Assembly (NCBI GenBank): GCA_031384695.1 | Contig: JANNAV010000168.1 | Location: 1 to 17,004 of the forward strand | Source of the DNA: JANNAV01 sp031384695 | GTDB lineage: Bacteria > Pseudomonadota > Alphaproteobacteria > Rhodobacterales > Rhodobacteraceae | Reading direction: 5' to 3' | DNA length: 17,004 nt | Part shown: positions 6,040 to 13,334 of the stretch, in pieces | Layout: the number at the start of each line of letters is the position of its first letter | Numbering within the stretch: position 1 is the stretch's first letter | The notes under the pieces: model-generated | Told to the model about the DNA's origin: nothing | What the model saw: the letters and a program-made list of their open reading frames with translations, nothing else | Database searches by the model: none | Translations under genes and position numbers: made by a program

Positions 6040-7699
6040 CTTTGGCCCCGTCCTCGCCATATAGCGCCGTTTTGAAGGGCGCAGCCCCCAAGCGGCGATA
6101 GGCTTGCAGGAACGTCTCGTCGGCAGAGGTGCGGATATCGAGATAGGCCAGCACGATGCGTTCAATCGCCGGCACAATTTCGTCATAGGCAAAGCCGGGA
6201 CCAACCTTTTCGCCAATCGCCGCCAATTCACTGCCATCGCCGCCAAGGGTGATCTGGTAATTCTCTACCCCCGCGCGGTCTAACCCCAGAATGCCGATAT
6301 GGCCGACATGGTGGTGCCCGCAGGCATTGATGCAACCCGAGATTTTCAACTTTAGCGGGCCAATGTCATGCTCCAGCTTCAATTCCTCAAACCGCAGCGC
6401 GATTTGTTGCGCCACCGGGATGGAACGCGCCGTGGCCAGCGCGCAGTAATCCATGCCGGGGCAGGCGATGATATCGGAAATCAGACCCACATTGGCGGTG
6501 CCAAGCCCGGCCTTGAGTAAGGCTGCATGAACGACCGGCAGATCGGATTTATGCACATGCGGCAGGATCACGTTTTGCTCATGGCTGATGCGCAGATCGC
6601 CGTGGCCATAGGTTTCCGCCAGATCGGCCATCAGCCGCATCTGATCCGACGTGGCATCGCCGGGGGTTGCGCCATGCGCCTTGATGCTGATGGTGACGAT
6701 GGCATAGTCAGGGTGGCGATGGGCGGTCAGGTTGGTATCGGCGAAGGCGCGGAAATTGGGATCGGTGCGGTAGAAATCATCATAGGCAGTAGCAGGGGCA
6801 GTGCGGAACGCCGGGGGCGCAAAGGCCGCAGAAATATCGGCCAGCAATGCCTGATCCGCGCCGCCAAACTGCGGGCGCATTTCAAGGAAACGCTCTTCGA
6901 TCATCCGGGAAATCTCAACGCGGCCAGTCTCATGCACGGTGATCTTAATGCGGGCTTTGTATTTGTTATCGCGCCGACCCAACGTGTTATAGACCGACAA
7001 AACCGCCTCGACGTAAGGCAGCAAATCGGCTTCGGGCAGGAAATCACGCACGGTGAAGGCAATCATCGGGGTGCGGCCCAAACCACCGCCAACCATCACT
7101 TCGAACCCCAAATCACCATCCGCATTGCGCAGCAAACGCAGGCCGATGTCATGCGCGCGGGTGACGGCGCGGTCATTCGGCGCGCCGGTGATGGCGATTT
7201 TGAACTTGCGCGGCAGGAATTGAAATTCCGGGTGATCGGTGGACCATTGGCGCAACAATTCCGCATAGGGGCGCGGATCGGCCACCTCATCTGCGGCGGC
7301 ACCTGCGAAATGATCTGCCGTGACGTTGCGCACGCAGTTGCCTGATGTCTGGATGGCGTGCATTTCCACATCCGCCAACGTGCCCAAGATTGCGGGCACA
7401 TCGGGCAGTTTCGGCCAGTTGAACTGAATGTTCTGCCGGGTGGTAAAGTGGCCATAGCCCTTGTCATAGGTATCGGCGATATGGGCCAACTGCCGCATCT
7501 GATGCGGGTTGATCGTGCCATAGGGGATCGCCACCCGCAGCATATAGGCGTGCAATTGCAGGTATAACCCGTTCATCAGGCGCAGCGGGCGAAATTCCTC
7601 TTCGGTCAGGCTGCCATCCAACCGGCGCGCGACCTGATCTGCAAACTGCGCCACGCGGGCACGCACGAAACTTTCATCAAAATCGGAATAATCATACAT
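6029..7699 (-). CDS. cysI: Sulfite reductase, siroheme/[4Fe-4S] hemoprotein subunit (nitrite/sulfite reductase family)
   Basis: The 556-residue enzyme reduces sulfite to sulfide with six electrons at a coupled siroheme-[4Fe-4S] centre. Cluster Cys ligands are visible as C413-x5-C419 (CPGMDYC) and C456-x3-C460 (CINAC followed by GHHH). The first ferredoxin-like repeat includes GHFTTRQN (83-90) and QTSGNCVRN (117-125). Basic residues for the substrate pocket are present, but nitrite and sulfite reductases of this family are hard to separate by sequence; the operon argues for sulfite. I chose ATG 7699 (MYDYSDFDES), which matches the N-terminus of relatives and overlaps the DUF2849 stop by 8 nt. 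There is no flavoprotein CysJ here, so a ferredoxin/FPR donor is likely. Confidence 0.94.
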   Translation of the reverse strand: MYDYSDFDESFVRARVAQFADQVARRLDGSLTEEEFRPLRLMNGLYLQLHAYMLRVAIPYGTINPHQMRQLAHIADTYDKGYGHFTTRQNIQFNWPKLPDVPAILGTLADVEMHAIQTSGNCVRNVTADHFAGAAADEVADPRPYAELLRQWSTDHPEFQFLPRKFKIAITGAPNDRAVTRAHDIGLRLLRNADGDLGFEVMVGGGLGRTPMIAFTVRDFLPEADLLPYVEAVLSVYNTLGRRDNKYKARIKITVHETGRVEISRMIEERFLEMRPQFGGADQALLADISAAFAPPAFRTAPATAYDDFYRTDPNFRAFADTNLTAHRHPDYAIVTISIKAHGATPGDATSDQMRLMADLAETYGHGDLRISHEQNVILPHVHKSDLPVVHAALLKAGLGTANVGLISDIIACPGMDYCALATARSIPVAQQIALRFEELKLEHDIGPLKLKISGCINACGHHHVGHIGILGLDRAGVENYQITLGGDGSELAAIGEKVGPGFAYDEIVPAIERIVLAYLDIRTSADETFLQAYRRLGAAPFKTALYGEDGAKDAA

Positions 7700-8000
7700 T
7701 CTGGTCATCCGTCTGTTTGCCATGCGCATAGTTGGAAGGGCCACGGGTGCGAAACGCCTCGCGGAAATGCACAGGCTCGGGGCCATGCGTGCCTTGGCGG
7801 GCATCGGCAAGGTAGGCCCCAACGATCAGGTTGCGTTGGGCCGCCGCATCCAGCAGACGCATTTGGGCATGCGCCTCATCCTCAATCAGTTCGGCCTCTT
7901 GGTGGTGGCGGCTCCATTGGTCATCGGCGGTTTGGTAGACCACGTCACCCAACCGCAGATCATTGGCGGTGACGACTTTGGCGATATACTGGCGGCTCAT
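7692..8000 (-). CDS. DUF2849 domain protein in the sulfur assimilation operon
   Basis: This 102-residue protein shows the DUF2849 pattern: LRLGDVVYQTADDQWS at 15-30, a run of acidic and Ala residues, and PVHFREAFRTRGPSN at 76-90. No catalytic or metal motif is evident. The family is found in alphaproteobacteria between the siroheme methyltransferase and the sulfite reductase, as here, and its role is unknown; a regulatory or partner role for sulfite reductase is only a guess from location. ATG 8000 overlaps the SUMT stop by 4 nt (ATGA) and its own stop overlaps cysI by 8 nt, so translation of the three is likely coupled. Confidence 0.85.
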   Translation of the reverse strand: MSRQYIAKVVTANDLRLGDVVYQTADDQWSRHHQEAELIEDEAHAQMRLLDAAAQRNLIVGAYLADARQGTHGPEPVHFREAFRTRGPSNYAHGKQTDDQNV

Positions 8001-8770
8001 AGCTGGGCCTCTTTCAATTGCGGCAGGGCGGCGGTGGCGGCGCGCGGGGGCAGTCCGTACAGGATCACAGCGGGGCCTTCAAGGCTGGCGGCGGCGGTGG
8101 GCAGGGTGGCCAAACTGGCAGCGATGATGCGTTGATCGGGGCGGCTGACGTTTTCCACCAAGGTGACGGGCGTGTCGGGTGCTGCCCCGTGCATGATCAG
8201 CCGACCTTGAATAAACCGCGCCGATTTCTTGCCCATGTAAATCGCAGCCACCGTGCCGGGGGCGGCAATGCCGCGCCAATCCTGATCGGCATAGCCCGCC
8301 ATATCATGGCCGGTGACAATACGCAGAGCGGCGTTGCGGCCACGTTTCGTCAGGCTTTGGCCGATACTGGCGGCGGCAACGGTGGCCGATGTCAGGCCGG
8401 GCAAGATGGTGAACGACAGCCCAGCCGCCTGCAGCGCGTCAATTTCTTCGTCGAGGCGGCCAAAAATCCCGCAATCGCCACCCTTCAGCCGCACCACTTT
8501 TGCCCCGGTCTGGGCGTGGGCCACGATGGCCGCGTTGATGCTGGATTGTTCAGTGGACGGGCCAAAGCCGGTTTTGCCCACATCAATTTTCGTCACATGC
8601 GCCGGGATCAGCGCCAGCACCTGCGGGCCAACAAGGCGATCATGGATCACCACATCTGCACCTTGCAACGCGCGATAAGCCCCCAACGTCAGATGCGCCG
8701 CAGCCCCCGGGCCCGCGCCGACAAAAGTAACGCTGGCGGTTTGTGGCGAAAAATGCGGCAGATCAGTCAT
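7997..8770 (-). CDS. cobA: Uroporphyrinogen-III C-methyltransferase (SUMT)
   Basis: The 257-residue enzyme methylates uroporphyrinogen III twice with SAM, giving precorrin-2, the precursor of siroheme and cobalamin. The N-terminal VGAGPG (17-22), HDRLVG (43-48) and RLKGGD (94-99) are family motifs; GLTSATVAA and the YMGKK stretch lie in the second half. It is the stand-alone SUMT, lacking the CysG dehydrogenase/ferrochelatase half, so the last siroheme steps need another gene outside the window. The start ATG at 8770 has GGAG 6 nt upstream. As first gene of the sulfur operon, next to sulfite reductase, it most likely serves siroheme. It could also be named cysG or sumT. Confidence 0.93.
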   Translation of the reverse strand: MTDLPHFSPQTASVTFVGAGPGAAAHLTLGAYRALQGADVVIHDRLVGPQVLALIPAHVTKIDVGKTGFGPSTEQSSINAAIVAHAQTGAKVVRLKGGDCGIFGRLDEEIDALQAAGLSFTILPGLTSATVAAASIGQSLTKRGRNAALRIVTGHDMAGYADQDWRGIAAPGTVAAIYMGKKSARFIQGRLIMHGAAPDTPVTLVENVSRPDQRIIAASLATLPTAAASLEGPAVILYGLPPRAATAALPQLKEAQL

Positions 8771-8801
8771 GGCTGCTCCGTGGGTTGCTAGGGCTAATAT
8801 A

Positions 8802-8885
8802 GGATATTTTCCCATAATTTGGCCAGTCCCCCTTGCGGATAAGGAAGAATGTTCCGATACTGGCGGCAGATGGAACGAATTTCCA
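8802..8885. promoter_or_regulatory. Candidate operator region with GGA(A)-N5-(T)TCC dyads between SUMT and the Lrp/AsnC regulator
   Basis: The 135-nt divergent region contains TGGAA-CGAAT-TTCCA (8871-8885), GGAA-GAATG-TTCC (8843-8855) and a weaker GGA-TATTT-TCC (8802-8812). All share the same 5-nt centre; the first is a 15-bp dyad, the size typical of Lrp/AsnC sites. The third lies beside AATATA (8796-8801), which on the minus strand reads TATATT and could be the -10 of the sulfur operon. Binding by the adjacent regulator is inferred. Confidence 0.35.
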
Positions 8886-8905
8886 CACAATCGAGGTTCA
8901 CGCGA

Positions 8906-9367
8906 ATGGCAGCCCAATTGGATGATCTGGATCGGAAAATTCTTGGGGAATTGCAGACAGATGCTGCGCAATCGCTGGACGAAATTGCGCGCAAAGTAGG
9001 GTCTTCCAAGACACCGGTGTGGAACCGAATCCGGCGGATGCGCGAAACCGGGGTGATCTTGCGCCAGACCGCGCTGCTGGACGCAGAATCCCTGGGGTTG
9101 GAGGCGTGTTTTTTCGTGCTGATCCGCACGTCAGAGCATGAGGCGGATTGGCAGCATAAATTTCTGCAAGTGCTGCGATCGCGGCCCGAAGTGCTGGAGG
9201 CGCATCGGTTGGCGGGGGATATTGATTATATCCTGAAAGTGCGGGTGAAAAACGCGCGCGCCTATGACGCGTTTTATCAGGCGTTGATATCGGAAGTGAA
9301 GATTTTCAACGTGACGGCATTACTGAGCATGGAAGAGATCAAGGCGACGACGGTGTTGCCGCTTTAG
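8906..9367 (+). CDS. Lrp/AsnC-family transcriptional regulator
   Basis: The product has 153 residues from ATG 8906, with GAGG 9 nt upstream. The N-terminal winged helix-turn-helix (LDDLDRKILGELQTDAAQSLDEIARKVGSSKTPVWNRIRRM) spans about 5-45. The C-terminal RAM ligand-binding and oligomerisation domain spans about 65-145, with GDIDYILKVRVKNARAYDAF. It is divergent from the sulfur assimilation operon, which makes it the probable local regulator of that operon, perhaps sensing an amino acid such as cysteine or methionine; the ligand cannot be read from the sequence. A longer start at 8849 (MFRYWRQ) is possible, but its extra residues are absent from usual family N-termini and would overlap the presumed operators. 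Confidence 0.93.
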   Translation: MAAQLDDLDRKILGELQTDAAQSLDEIARKVGSSKTPVWNRIRRMRETGVILRQTALLDAESLGLEACFFVLIRTSEHEADWQHKFLQVLRSRPEVLEAHRLAGDIDYILKVRVKNARAYDAFYQALISEVKIFNVTALLSMEEIKATTVLPL

Positions 9368-9374
9368 ACGGGTG

Positions 9375-9455
9375 AAAATTCTTGCAGGAAGAATTTTGGG
9401 GGCTCTGCCCCCGTCGCGGACGCTCCTCCCCCGGAGGTATTTGGGCCAAAGTGAA
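9375..9455 (+). repeat. Intergenic hairpin element with GTATTTGGGCC...TGAA tail (Rhodobacteraceae-type)
   Basis: Between the convergent regulator and P450 genes there are two consecutive hairpins: AAAATTCTT (9375-9383) with AAGAATTTT (9389-9397), and GGGGGC (9398-9403) with GCCCCC (9407-9412). They are followed by CTCCCCCGGAG and the tail GTATTTGGGCCAAAGTGAA (9437-9455). Related tails occur at 12359-12377 and about 16950-16969. I recognise the form as a common intergenic element of Rhodobacteraceae. It may act as a terminator for one or both genes, although there is no clean T run. Confidence 0.6.
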
Positions 9456-9460
9456 ATGGC

Positions 9461-10645
9461 TTAGGCGGATTGGACCATCAGTTTGGTCAGGCCGTGGAAG
9501 TGGTAGACATTGGCGTATTGGGGGGGCTCGGCAAGCATTAACTGCGGGTGGCGCTGGAACAAAATCGGCAGGGCCGCTTGCAATTCCAGCCGGGCCAGTG
9601 GGGCACCGACGCAGAAATGCAGGCCCGCGCCAAAGCTGACATGGGGTTTGGGGGGCCGGGTTGGTTGGAATTGGCAGGCACTGTCCCATTGGTTTGGATC
9701 GCGGTTGGCGGCAGCCAGCAGCAGGCCGATCTGATCGCCACGTTTGAAGCTTTGCCCCATGATATCAACGTCTTCGTAGACATACCGCGTGAACATGTGC
9801 AGGGCCGGATCAAAGCGCAGGATTTCCTCGATGCAAGCGGCAACTGCCCCCGGTTCCAGCACCGACAGCGGTGTTGCCGTTTCCAGCAGGGTTTTGACGC
9901 CATTGCCGATGGTATGCACCGTCGCCTCATGGCCTGCGTTCAGCAAGAGGATGCAGGTTGAAATCAGCTCATCCGTTGACAGCTTTTCCCCGGCCTCTTC
10001 GGCGGCGATCAGATGGGTGATCAGATCATCGGCGGGGGCAGCGCGGCGCAGCGTGATATAGCCGCGCAGGAAATCGGCGAAATCACGGGCGGCGGTGGCC
10101 GCGCGGTCTTCGATATCGCGGGTGCGACCGGCCATATACATGCCGACCATGGCGTTCGACCAGCGCAAAAGGTCGTCCGACATCGTCTCGGGCACGCCAA
10201 GCAGCCGGGCAATGATGATCACGGGCAGCTTTTGGGCAAACTGGGTCAGCAGATCGAACGGGCCACCCGGAAAGCCGTCGATCAGCTGATGCGTCAGCGC
10301 TTCGATCTCGGGCTGCAGGGCGGCGATGCGGCGTGAGGTGAAAGCGCGCAGCACAAGGCCACGCAGGCGGGTGTGGCGGGGTGGTTCCAATTCCAGCATC
10401 GAATGCGCCTCTACCGCGTAAAAGGCGCGCAGATGATCGGGGATATGCAGCGCCATCTCGGGCGGCACTTCGCGCCCCATACGGCGGTCGCGGAAGATGG
10501 CGTTGCAGGCGGTGGCGTTGGTCGTGCAGATCAGGTTGTAATCGTGCCAATAAAAGAACGGGCCCTGGCTGCGTGCCAGTTCATAAAACGGATAGGGATT
10601 TTGCACGAAATCCGGGTCGGTTGGCGATTGGTGCAAGGTTTTCAT
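9461..10645 (-). CDS. Bacterial cytochrome P450
   Basis: The 394-residue soluble P450 would insert one oxygen atom into an organic substrate, using electrons from a ferredoxin and reductase. The I-helix motif AGHEAT is at 237-242, ExxR at 274-277 (EILR), and the heme loop FGAGLHFCVG at 338-347 with Cys345 as axial ligand. EPPRHTRLRGLV (87-98) is the usual C-helix region. The length is normal and all key residues are present. The start ATG 10645 overlaps the transporter stop by 4 nt (ATGA), so it is coupled to tpiA and the transporter. No ferredoxin gene is adjacent; redox partners must come from elsewhere, and the fpr about 5 kb away in this window is a candidate reductase. The substrate is unknown. 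It resembles the general CYP107/109-type bacterial branch, but I cannot assign a family. Confidence 0.95.
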   Translation of the reverse strand: MKTLHQSPTDPDFVQNPYPFYELARSQGPFFYWHDYNLICTTNATACNAIFRDRRMGREVPPEMALHIPDHLRAFYAVEAHSMLELEPPRHTRLRGLVLRAFTSRRIAALQPEIEALTHQLIDGFPGGPFDLLTQFAQKLPVIIIARLLGVPETMSDDLLRWSNAMVGMYMAGRTRDIEDRAATAARDFADFLRGYITLRRAAPADDLITHLIAAEEAGEKLSTDELISTCILLLNAGHEATVHTIGNGVKTLLETATPLSVLEPGAVAACIEEILRFDPALHMFTRYVYEDVDIMGQSFKRGDQIGLLLAAANRDPNQWDSACQFQPTRPPKPHVSFGAGLHFCVGAPLARLELQAALPILFQRHPQLMLAEPPQYANVYHFHGLTKLMVQSA

Positions 10646-11556
10646 GCGGGCACGGCGCGGGGTGCCAACACGATGCCTTGGGCGATCAAGACGCCAAGCC
10701 CGACAATGGCGGCGCAGAGCGCTTGGGTCCAGCTCCACTCACCGCCAAGCGCGAACAGGAAGATCATCACGTAAAACGGTGTGGCATTCAGGTGCAGGCT
10801 GGACATGCCAATGCCAAGGCGACCCACGGCCATGATCCATAACAGCTGACTGATCGCGATAGAACCAATACCAAAGATCATCAGCGCGCCAAATTCGGGC
10901 CAGCCAAAGGCTGCCCAATTCGCGGCAGGGGCCCCAAGGCCTGCGTGGATCAGTGCCGCGATGGCCGTGACCAATGCCGCCCCCGTTACAGTGATTGCCG
11001 TTTGCCCAACGGGTGTGAGGCCGGGAAAGGCTGTGACTGTCGCCCGCGATCCCCAAGTATAGGCGACAACAGACCCCAAGGCCGCAAGCGCCCCCAGCCC
11101 CAACGCCAGATTGCCCATCGCCACGGCATAGGCCCCCAGACCGCCCGCCACCGACAGCAAAAGCCCCGCGATCAGGCGGAACGTTACCCGCCGCCCGTCA
11201 AGCACGCATTCCAGCCCGATGCCAATGATCGGGGCAAAGGCCGAAATCACCGCCACCGTCACCGCATCGGTTTTGGATTGCGCGTAGATCAGCAAGGTGG
11301 CCGCCAAACCCAAACATACGCCCCCAATGCCAATCCCGCGCAGCCACGCAGCCCCCAGCACCACGCGCCCGCCATCAACCGCCCACCACAGCGGCAGCAA
11401 CACCGCAGCGCCCAGTGCCAAGCGGATTGCCGCCAGCGGTAGCGGCGGAATAATCGGGATCAACAGATTGGCCGCAGGCAGGCCCGCAGCCCAGACCAGC
11501 ATGGATAACATGCAAATCAGATTGGCCCCAAAGAGCCCGCCAAAGCGAAACGTCAT
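10642..11556 (-). CDS. EamA-domain DMT-superfamily transporter
   Basis: The 304-residue inner-membrane protein has about ten hydrophobic segments arranged as two EamA repeats (about 10-135 and 150-290), with short loops and few charged residues. EamA proteins include exporters of amino acids and metabolites and some importers, so direction and substrate are uncertain. ATG 11556 overlaps the tpiA stop by 4 nt, and its stop overlaps the P450 start by 4 nt. Such tight coupling suggests the transporter and P450 are made together, conceivably for related metabolites. The coupling to tpiA may be simple read-through of a housekeeping gene. Confidence 0.9.
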   Translation of the reverse strand: MTFRFGGLFGANLICMLSMLVWAAGLPAANLLIPIIPPLPLAAIRLALGAAVLLPLWWAVDGGRVVLGAAWLRGIGIGGVCLGLAATLLIYAQSKTDAVTVAVISAFAPIIGIGLECVLDGRRVTFRLIAGLLLSVAGGLGAYAVAMGNLALGLGALAALGSVVAYTWGSRATVTAFPGLTPVGQTAITVTGAALVTAIAALIHAGLGAPAANWAAFGWPEFGALMIFGIGSIAISQLLWIMAVGRLGIGMSSLHLNATPFYVMIFLFALGGEWSWTQALCAAIVGLGVLIAQGIVLAPRAVPA

Positions 11557-12293
11557 GCCGACAAGGCAGCGACAATTGCACCAAAATCGGCGGCCTTAAG
11601 GCTGGCCCCGCCAACCAAAGCGCCATCTACATCCGCGACGGCAAAAATCTCGGCGGCGTTCGAGGGTTTTACCGACCCACCGTAAAGCAAGCGGACAGCG
11701 CCCGCCGATGCCCCGATATGCGCGGCCAGGCGGGCGCGCAAAAACGCATGCACCTCGGCGATTTGCGCCAATGTCGGGGTGCGCCCGGTGCCGATGGCCC
11801 AGACAGGTTCATACGCGATGACAAGGGTTTCGGCGGTGGCACCCGGCGGCACGGAACCGTCAATCTGTGCGCCGATCACTGTCAAAGTGTCGCCGGTATC
11901 GCGTTGGCTTTCCGTTTCGCCGACACAGACAATCGCGATCAGCCCGGCAGAGATGGCCGCCTGCGCCTTGGCCAGCACCAAAGCATCCGTTTCGCCATGA
12001 TCAGCGCGGCGTTCGGAATGGCCAAGGATTACATGGCTGGCCCCGGCCGCGCACAGCATCGCGGCAGAGATATCGCCGGTATGTGCGCCATGGGGTGCAA
12101 AATGGCAATCCTGCCCGCCAACCATCACGGCCGATCCCGCCGCGCGCTGCGCCATTGCGGCGATCAATGTGGCGGGGGGGCAAAGCAGCATGTCGCAAGC
12201 AGGGCCGGGATGGGCCGCGACCAGCGCGGTTATCTCATCCAAGGCGGCGATCGAGCCGTTCATTTTCCAATTTCCGGCAGCAAGTTTTTTCAT
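11553..12293 (-). CDS. tpiA: Triosephosphate isomerase
   Basis: The 246-residue TIM-barrel enzyme interconverts dihydroxyacetone phosphate and glyceraldehyde 3-phosphate in central carbon metabolism. Catalytic residues are visible: N8 and K10 in GNWKMNG, H92 in GHSERR and E162 in YEPVWAIGTG (flexible loop 6 follows). The phosphate-binding LLYGGSVKP (202-210) and VGGASLK (227-233) are intact. The start ATG 12293 has GGGGAA upstream with 6-nt spacing. It is the first gene of a coupled set with a transporter and P450, an unusual partnership. A second tpiA elsewhere in the genome would be a reason to suspect specialisation; the catalytic residues give no sign of it. Confidence 0.96.
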   Translation of the reverse strand: MKKLAAGNWKMNGSIAALDEITALVAAHPGPACDMLLCPPATLIAAMAQRAAGSAVMVGGQDCHFAPHGAHTGDISAAMLCAAGASHVILGHSERRADHGETDALVLAKAQAAISAGLIAIVCVGETESQRDTGDTLTVIGAQIDGSVPPGATAETLVIAYEPVWAIGTGRTPTLAQIAEVHAFLRARLAAHIGASAGAVRLLYGGSVKPSNAAEIFAVADVDGALVGGASLKAADFGAIVAALSA

Positions 12294-12358
12294 CGCAATT
12301 CCCCAAATCTGTTGCCAAAAAGCTATCCGAAGGCCGCGGCAAGGGAAAGCTCTGCCAA

Positions 12359-12403
12359 TTCATTTTGGCCCAAATACTCAAACTTTGGCGGGTCTCGGGG
12401 GCG
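12359..12403 (-). repeat. Intergenic element related to the one at 9437-9455, opposite orientation
   Basis: Read on the minus strand this segment runs cgcccccgagacccgccaaa, then GTTTGAGTATTTGGGCC and AAAATGAA. The last 19 bases (plus 12359-12377) match the 9437-9455 tail at 18 of 19 positions. It lies between the A-type Fe-S carrier gene (stop 12431) and the tpiA start (12293), both on the minus strand. It may be part of a transcription end for the Fe-S gene. Confidence 0.6.
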
Positions 12404-12430
12404 ACATGTTGTAATTGCAGAAAACTGCGT

Positions 12431-12790
12431 TTACGCCGCAGGCGCGTCTTTGAACTTGATGGATTCGCCGCAGCCGCAGGCCTCGGCCACATTGGGGTTG
12501 CGGAATTTGAACCCCGATTGCAGCAGATCCGTTTCGTAATCAATCACGGTGCCGAACAAAAACATCTGCGCCATGGGCGCAATCATCACCCGCGCGCCGT
12601 CTTGTTCCACCACTTCGTCCATCGGGTTCACGTCGGCCACATAGTCCATGGTGTATTCCATGCCTGCGCAGCCGCCCTTTTTGACGCCGATGCGCAGACC
12701 GGATGACTTTTGCCCATCCATCAGCCGCGCGATTTGGCGCACGGCGGTAGGGGTCATTGTGACAGCAGCTTTTCCGGGAATACCAAACAT
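12431..12790 (-). CDS. A-type iron-sulfur cluster carrier (HesB/IscA/SufA/ErpA family)
   Basis: The 119-residue protein carries the three conserved cluster-binding Cys: C41 in KKGGCAGMEY and C105/C107 in ACGCGES near the C-terminus. It binds and hands on Fe-S clusters. AAGGA lies 8 nt before ATG 12790. The gene is 70 nt downstream of the SufT-like gene on the same strand, so the two may be one transcript. Subfamily (SufA versus ErpA versus IscA) cannot be fixed from these residues, so I give no symbol. Targets could include the many Fe-S enzymes, such as the APS and sulfite reductases in this window. Confidence 0.93.
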   Translation of the reverse strand: MFGIPGKAAVTMTPTAVRQIARLMDGQKSSGLRIGVKKGGCAGMEYTMDYVADVNPMDEVVEQDGARVMIAPMAQMFLFGTVIDYETDLLQSGFKFRNPNVAEACGCGESIKFKDAPAA

Positions 12791-12860
12791 GGTGCCGATC
12801 CTTTTGTTGATCGAAAGGTAAGTCTAATGCACGCGCCGTTCAAGGGGGCTACGCAGGTGC

Positions 12861-13223
12861 CTACATAAAGCCCAGTTCCAGCCGCGCCTCATCTGACATC
12901 ATTTCCATCCCCCAGGGCGGATCAAACGTCATCGCGACATTGACATGCTTGACACCCGCCAATGGTTCGACCGCATCGGCCACCCAGCCTGGCATTTCGC
13001 CTGCAACGGGGCAGCCAGGGGCGGTCAGGGTCATCAGAATCTCGACTTCGTTTTCAGCATTGATTTCAACGGTATAGACCAAGCCAAGATCATAGATATT
13101 GACCGGAATTTCGGGATCAAACACCGTGCGGCAGGCATCGACCACCTGATCATACAAGGGATGATCGGTTGTCGATGGGCGGATCAGGGGGGTGCCTTCA
13201 ATCTTGTCCTGCGGCTGGTTCAT
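12861..13223 (-). CDS. SUF-system Fe-S assembly protein, MIP18/DUF59 family (SufT-like)
   Basis: The 120-residue product contains FDPEIPVNIYDLGLVY (35-50), LTAPGCPVAGEMP (66-78, with the conserved Cys71) and FDPPWGMEMMSDEAR (100-114), all hallmarks of the MIP18/SufT family. These proteins help in Fe-S cluster maturation or transfer. I chose ATG 13223 (MNQPQDK). A longer frame from 13316 exists, but its extra residues overlap the promoter-like TATAAT. GAGAG lies just upstream of the start. It precedes the A-type carrier gene on the same strand. The core suf genes are not in the window. Confidence 0.92.
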   Translation of the reverse strand: MNQPQDKIEGTPLIRPSTTDHPLYDQVVDACRTVFDPEIPVNIYDLGLVYTVEINAENEVEILMTLTAPGCPVAGEMPGWVADAVEPLAGVKHVNVAMTFDPPWGMEMMSDEARLELGFM

Positions 13224-13248
13224 GACGCTCTCACATAGTTGTTGAGCG

Positions 13249-13254
13249 ATTATA
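13249..13254 (-). promoter_or_regulatory. Candidate -10 box of the SufT-like gene
   Basis: The minus strand reads TATAAT, a perfect -10 hexamer, 25 nt before ATG 13223 in the 111-nt gap between ssb and the SufT-like gene. No convincing -35 lies at the right distance, so an activator may be needed. An IscR/RirA-like site was not recognised. Confidence 0.4.
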
Positions 13255-13334
13255 TAGGGAATTATGCGACTGTCGTCCAGTGGGGCCGATACCGTGCCAC
13301 TGAATACCTTGCGCAATTTGGTGCCTTGGAATGC

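Noticed and set aside
6527..7345. Long plus-strand open frame opposite cysI
   Set aside because: It is the antisense shadow of a well-conserved sulfite reductase with intact cluster ligands; it has no recognisable motif of its own.
8771..8905. Riboswitch or T-box leader before the sulfur assimilation operon
   Set aside because: Only about 135 nt separates the divergent genes and no SAM- or cobalamin-riboswitch core could be recognised. A protein regulator is encoded next door.
13224..13334. tRNA or small RNA in the gap between ssb and the SufT-like gene
   Set aside because: No cloverleaf, anticodon arm or T-loop sequence could be traced; the gap holds a promoter-like TATAAT and nothing else that I can support.
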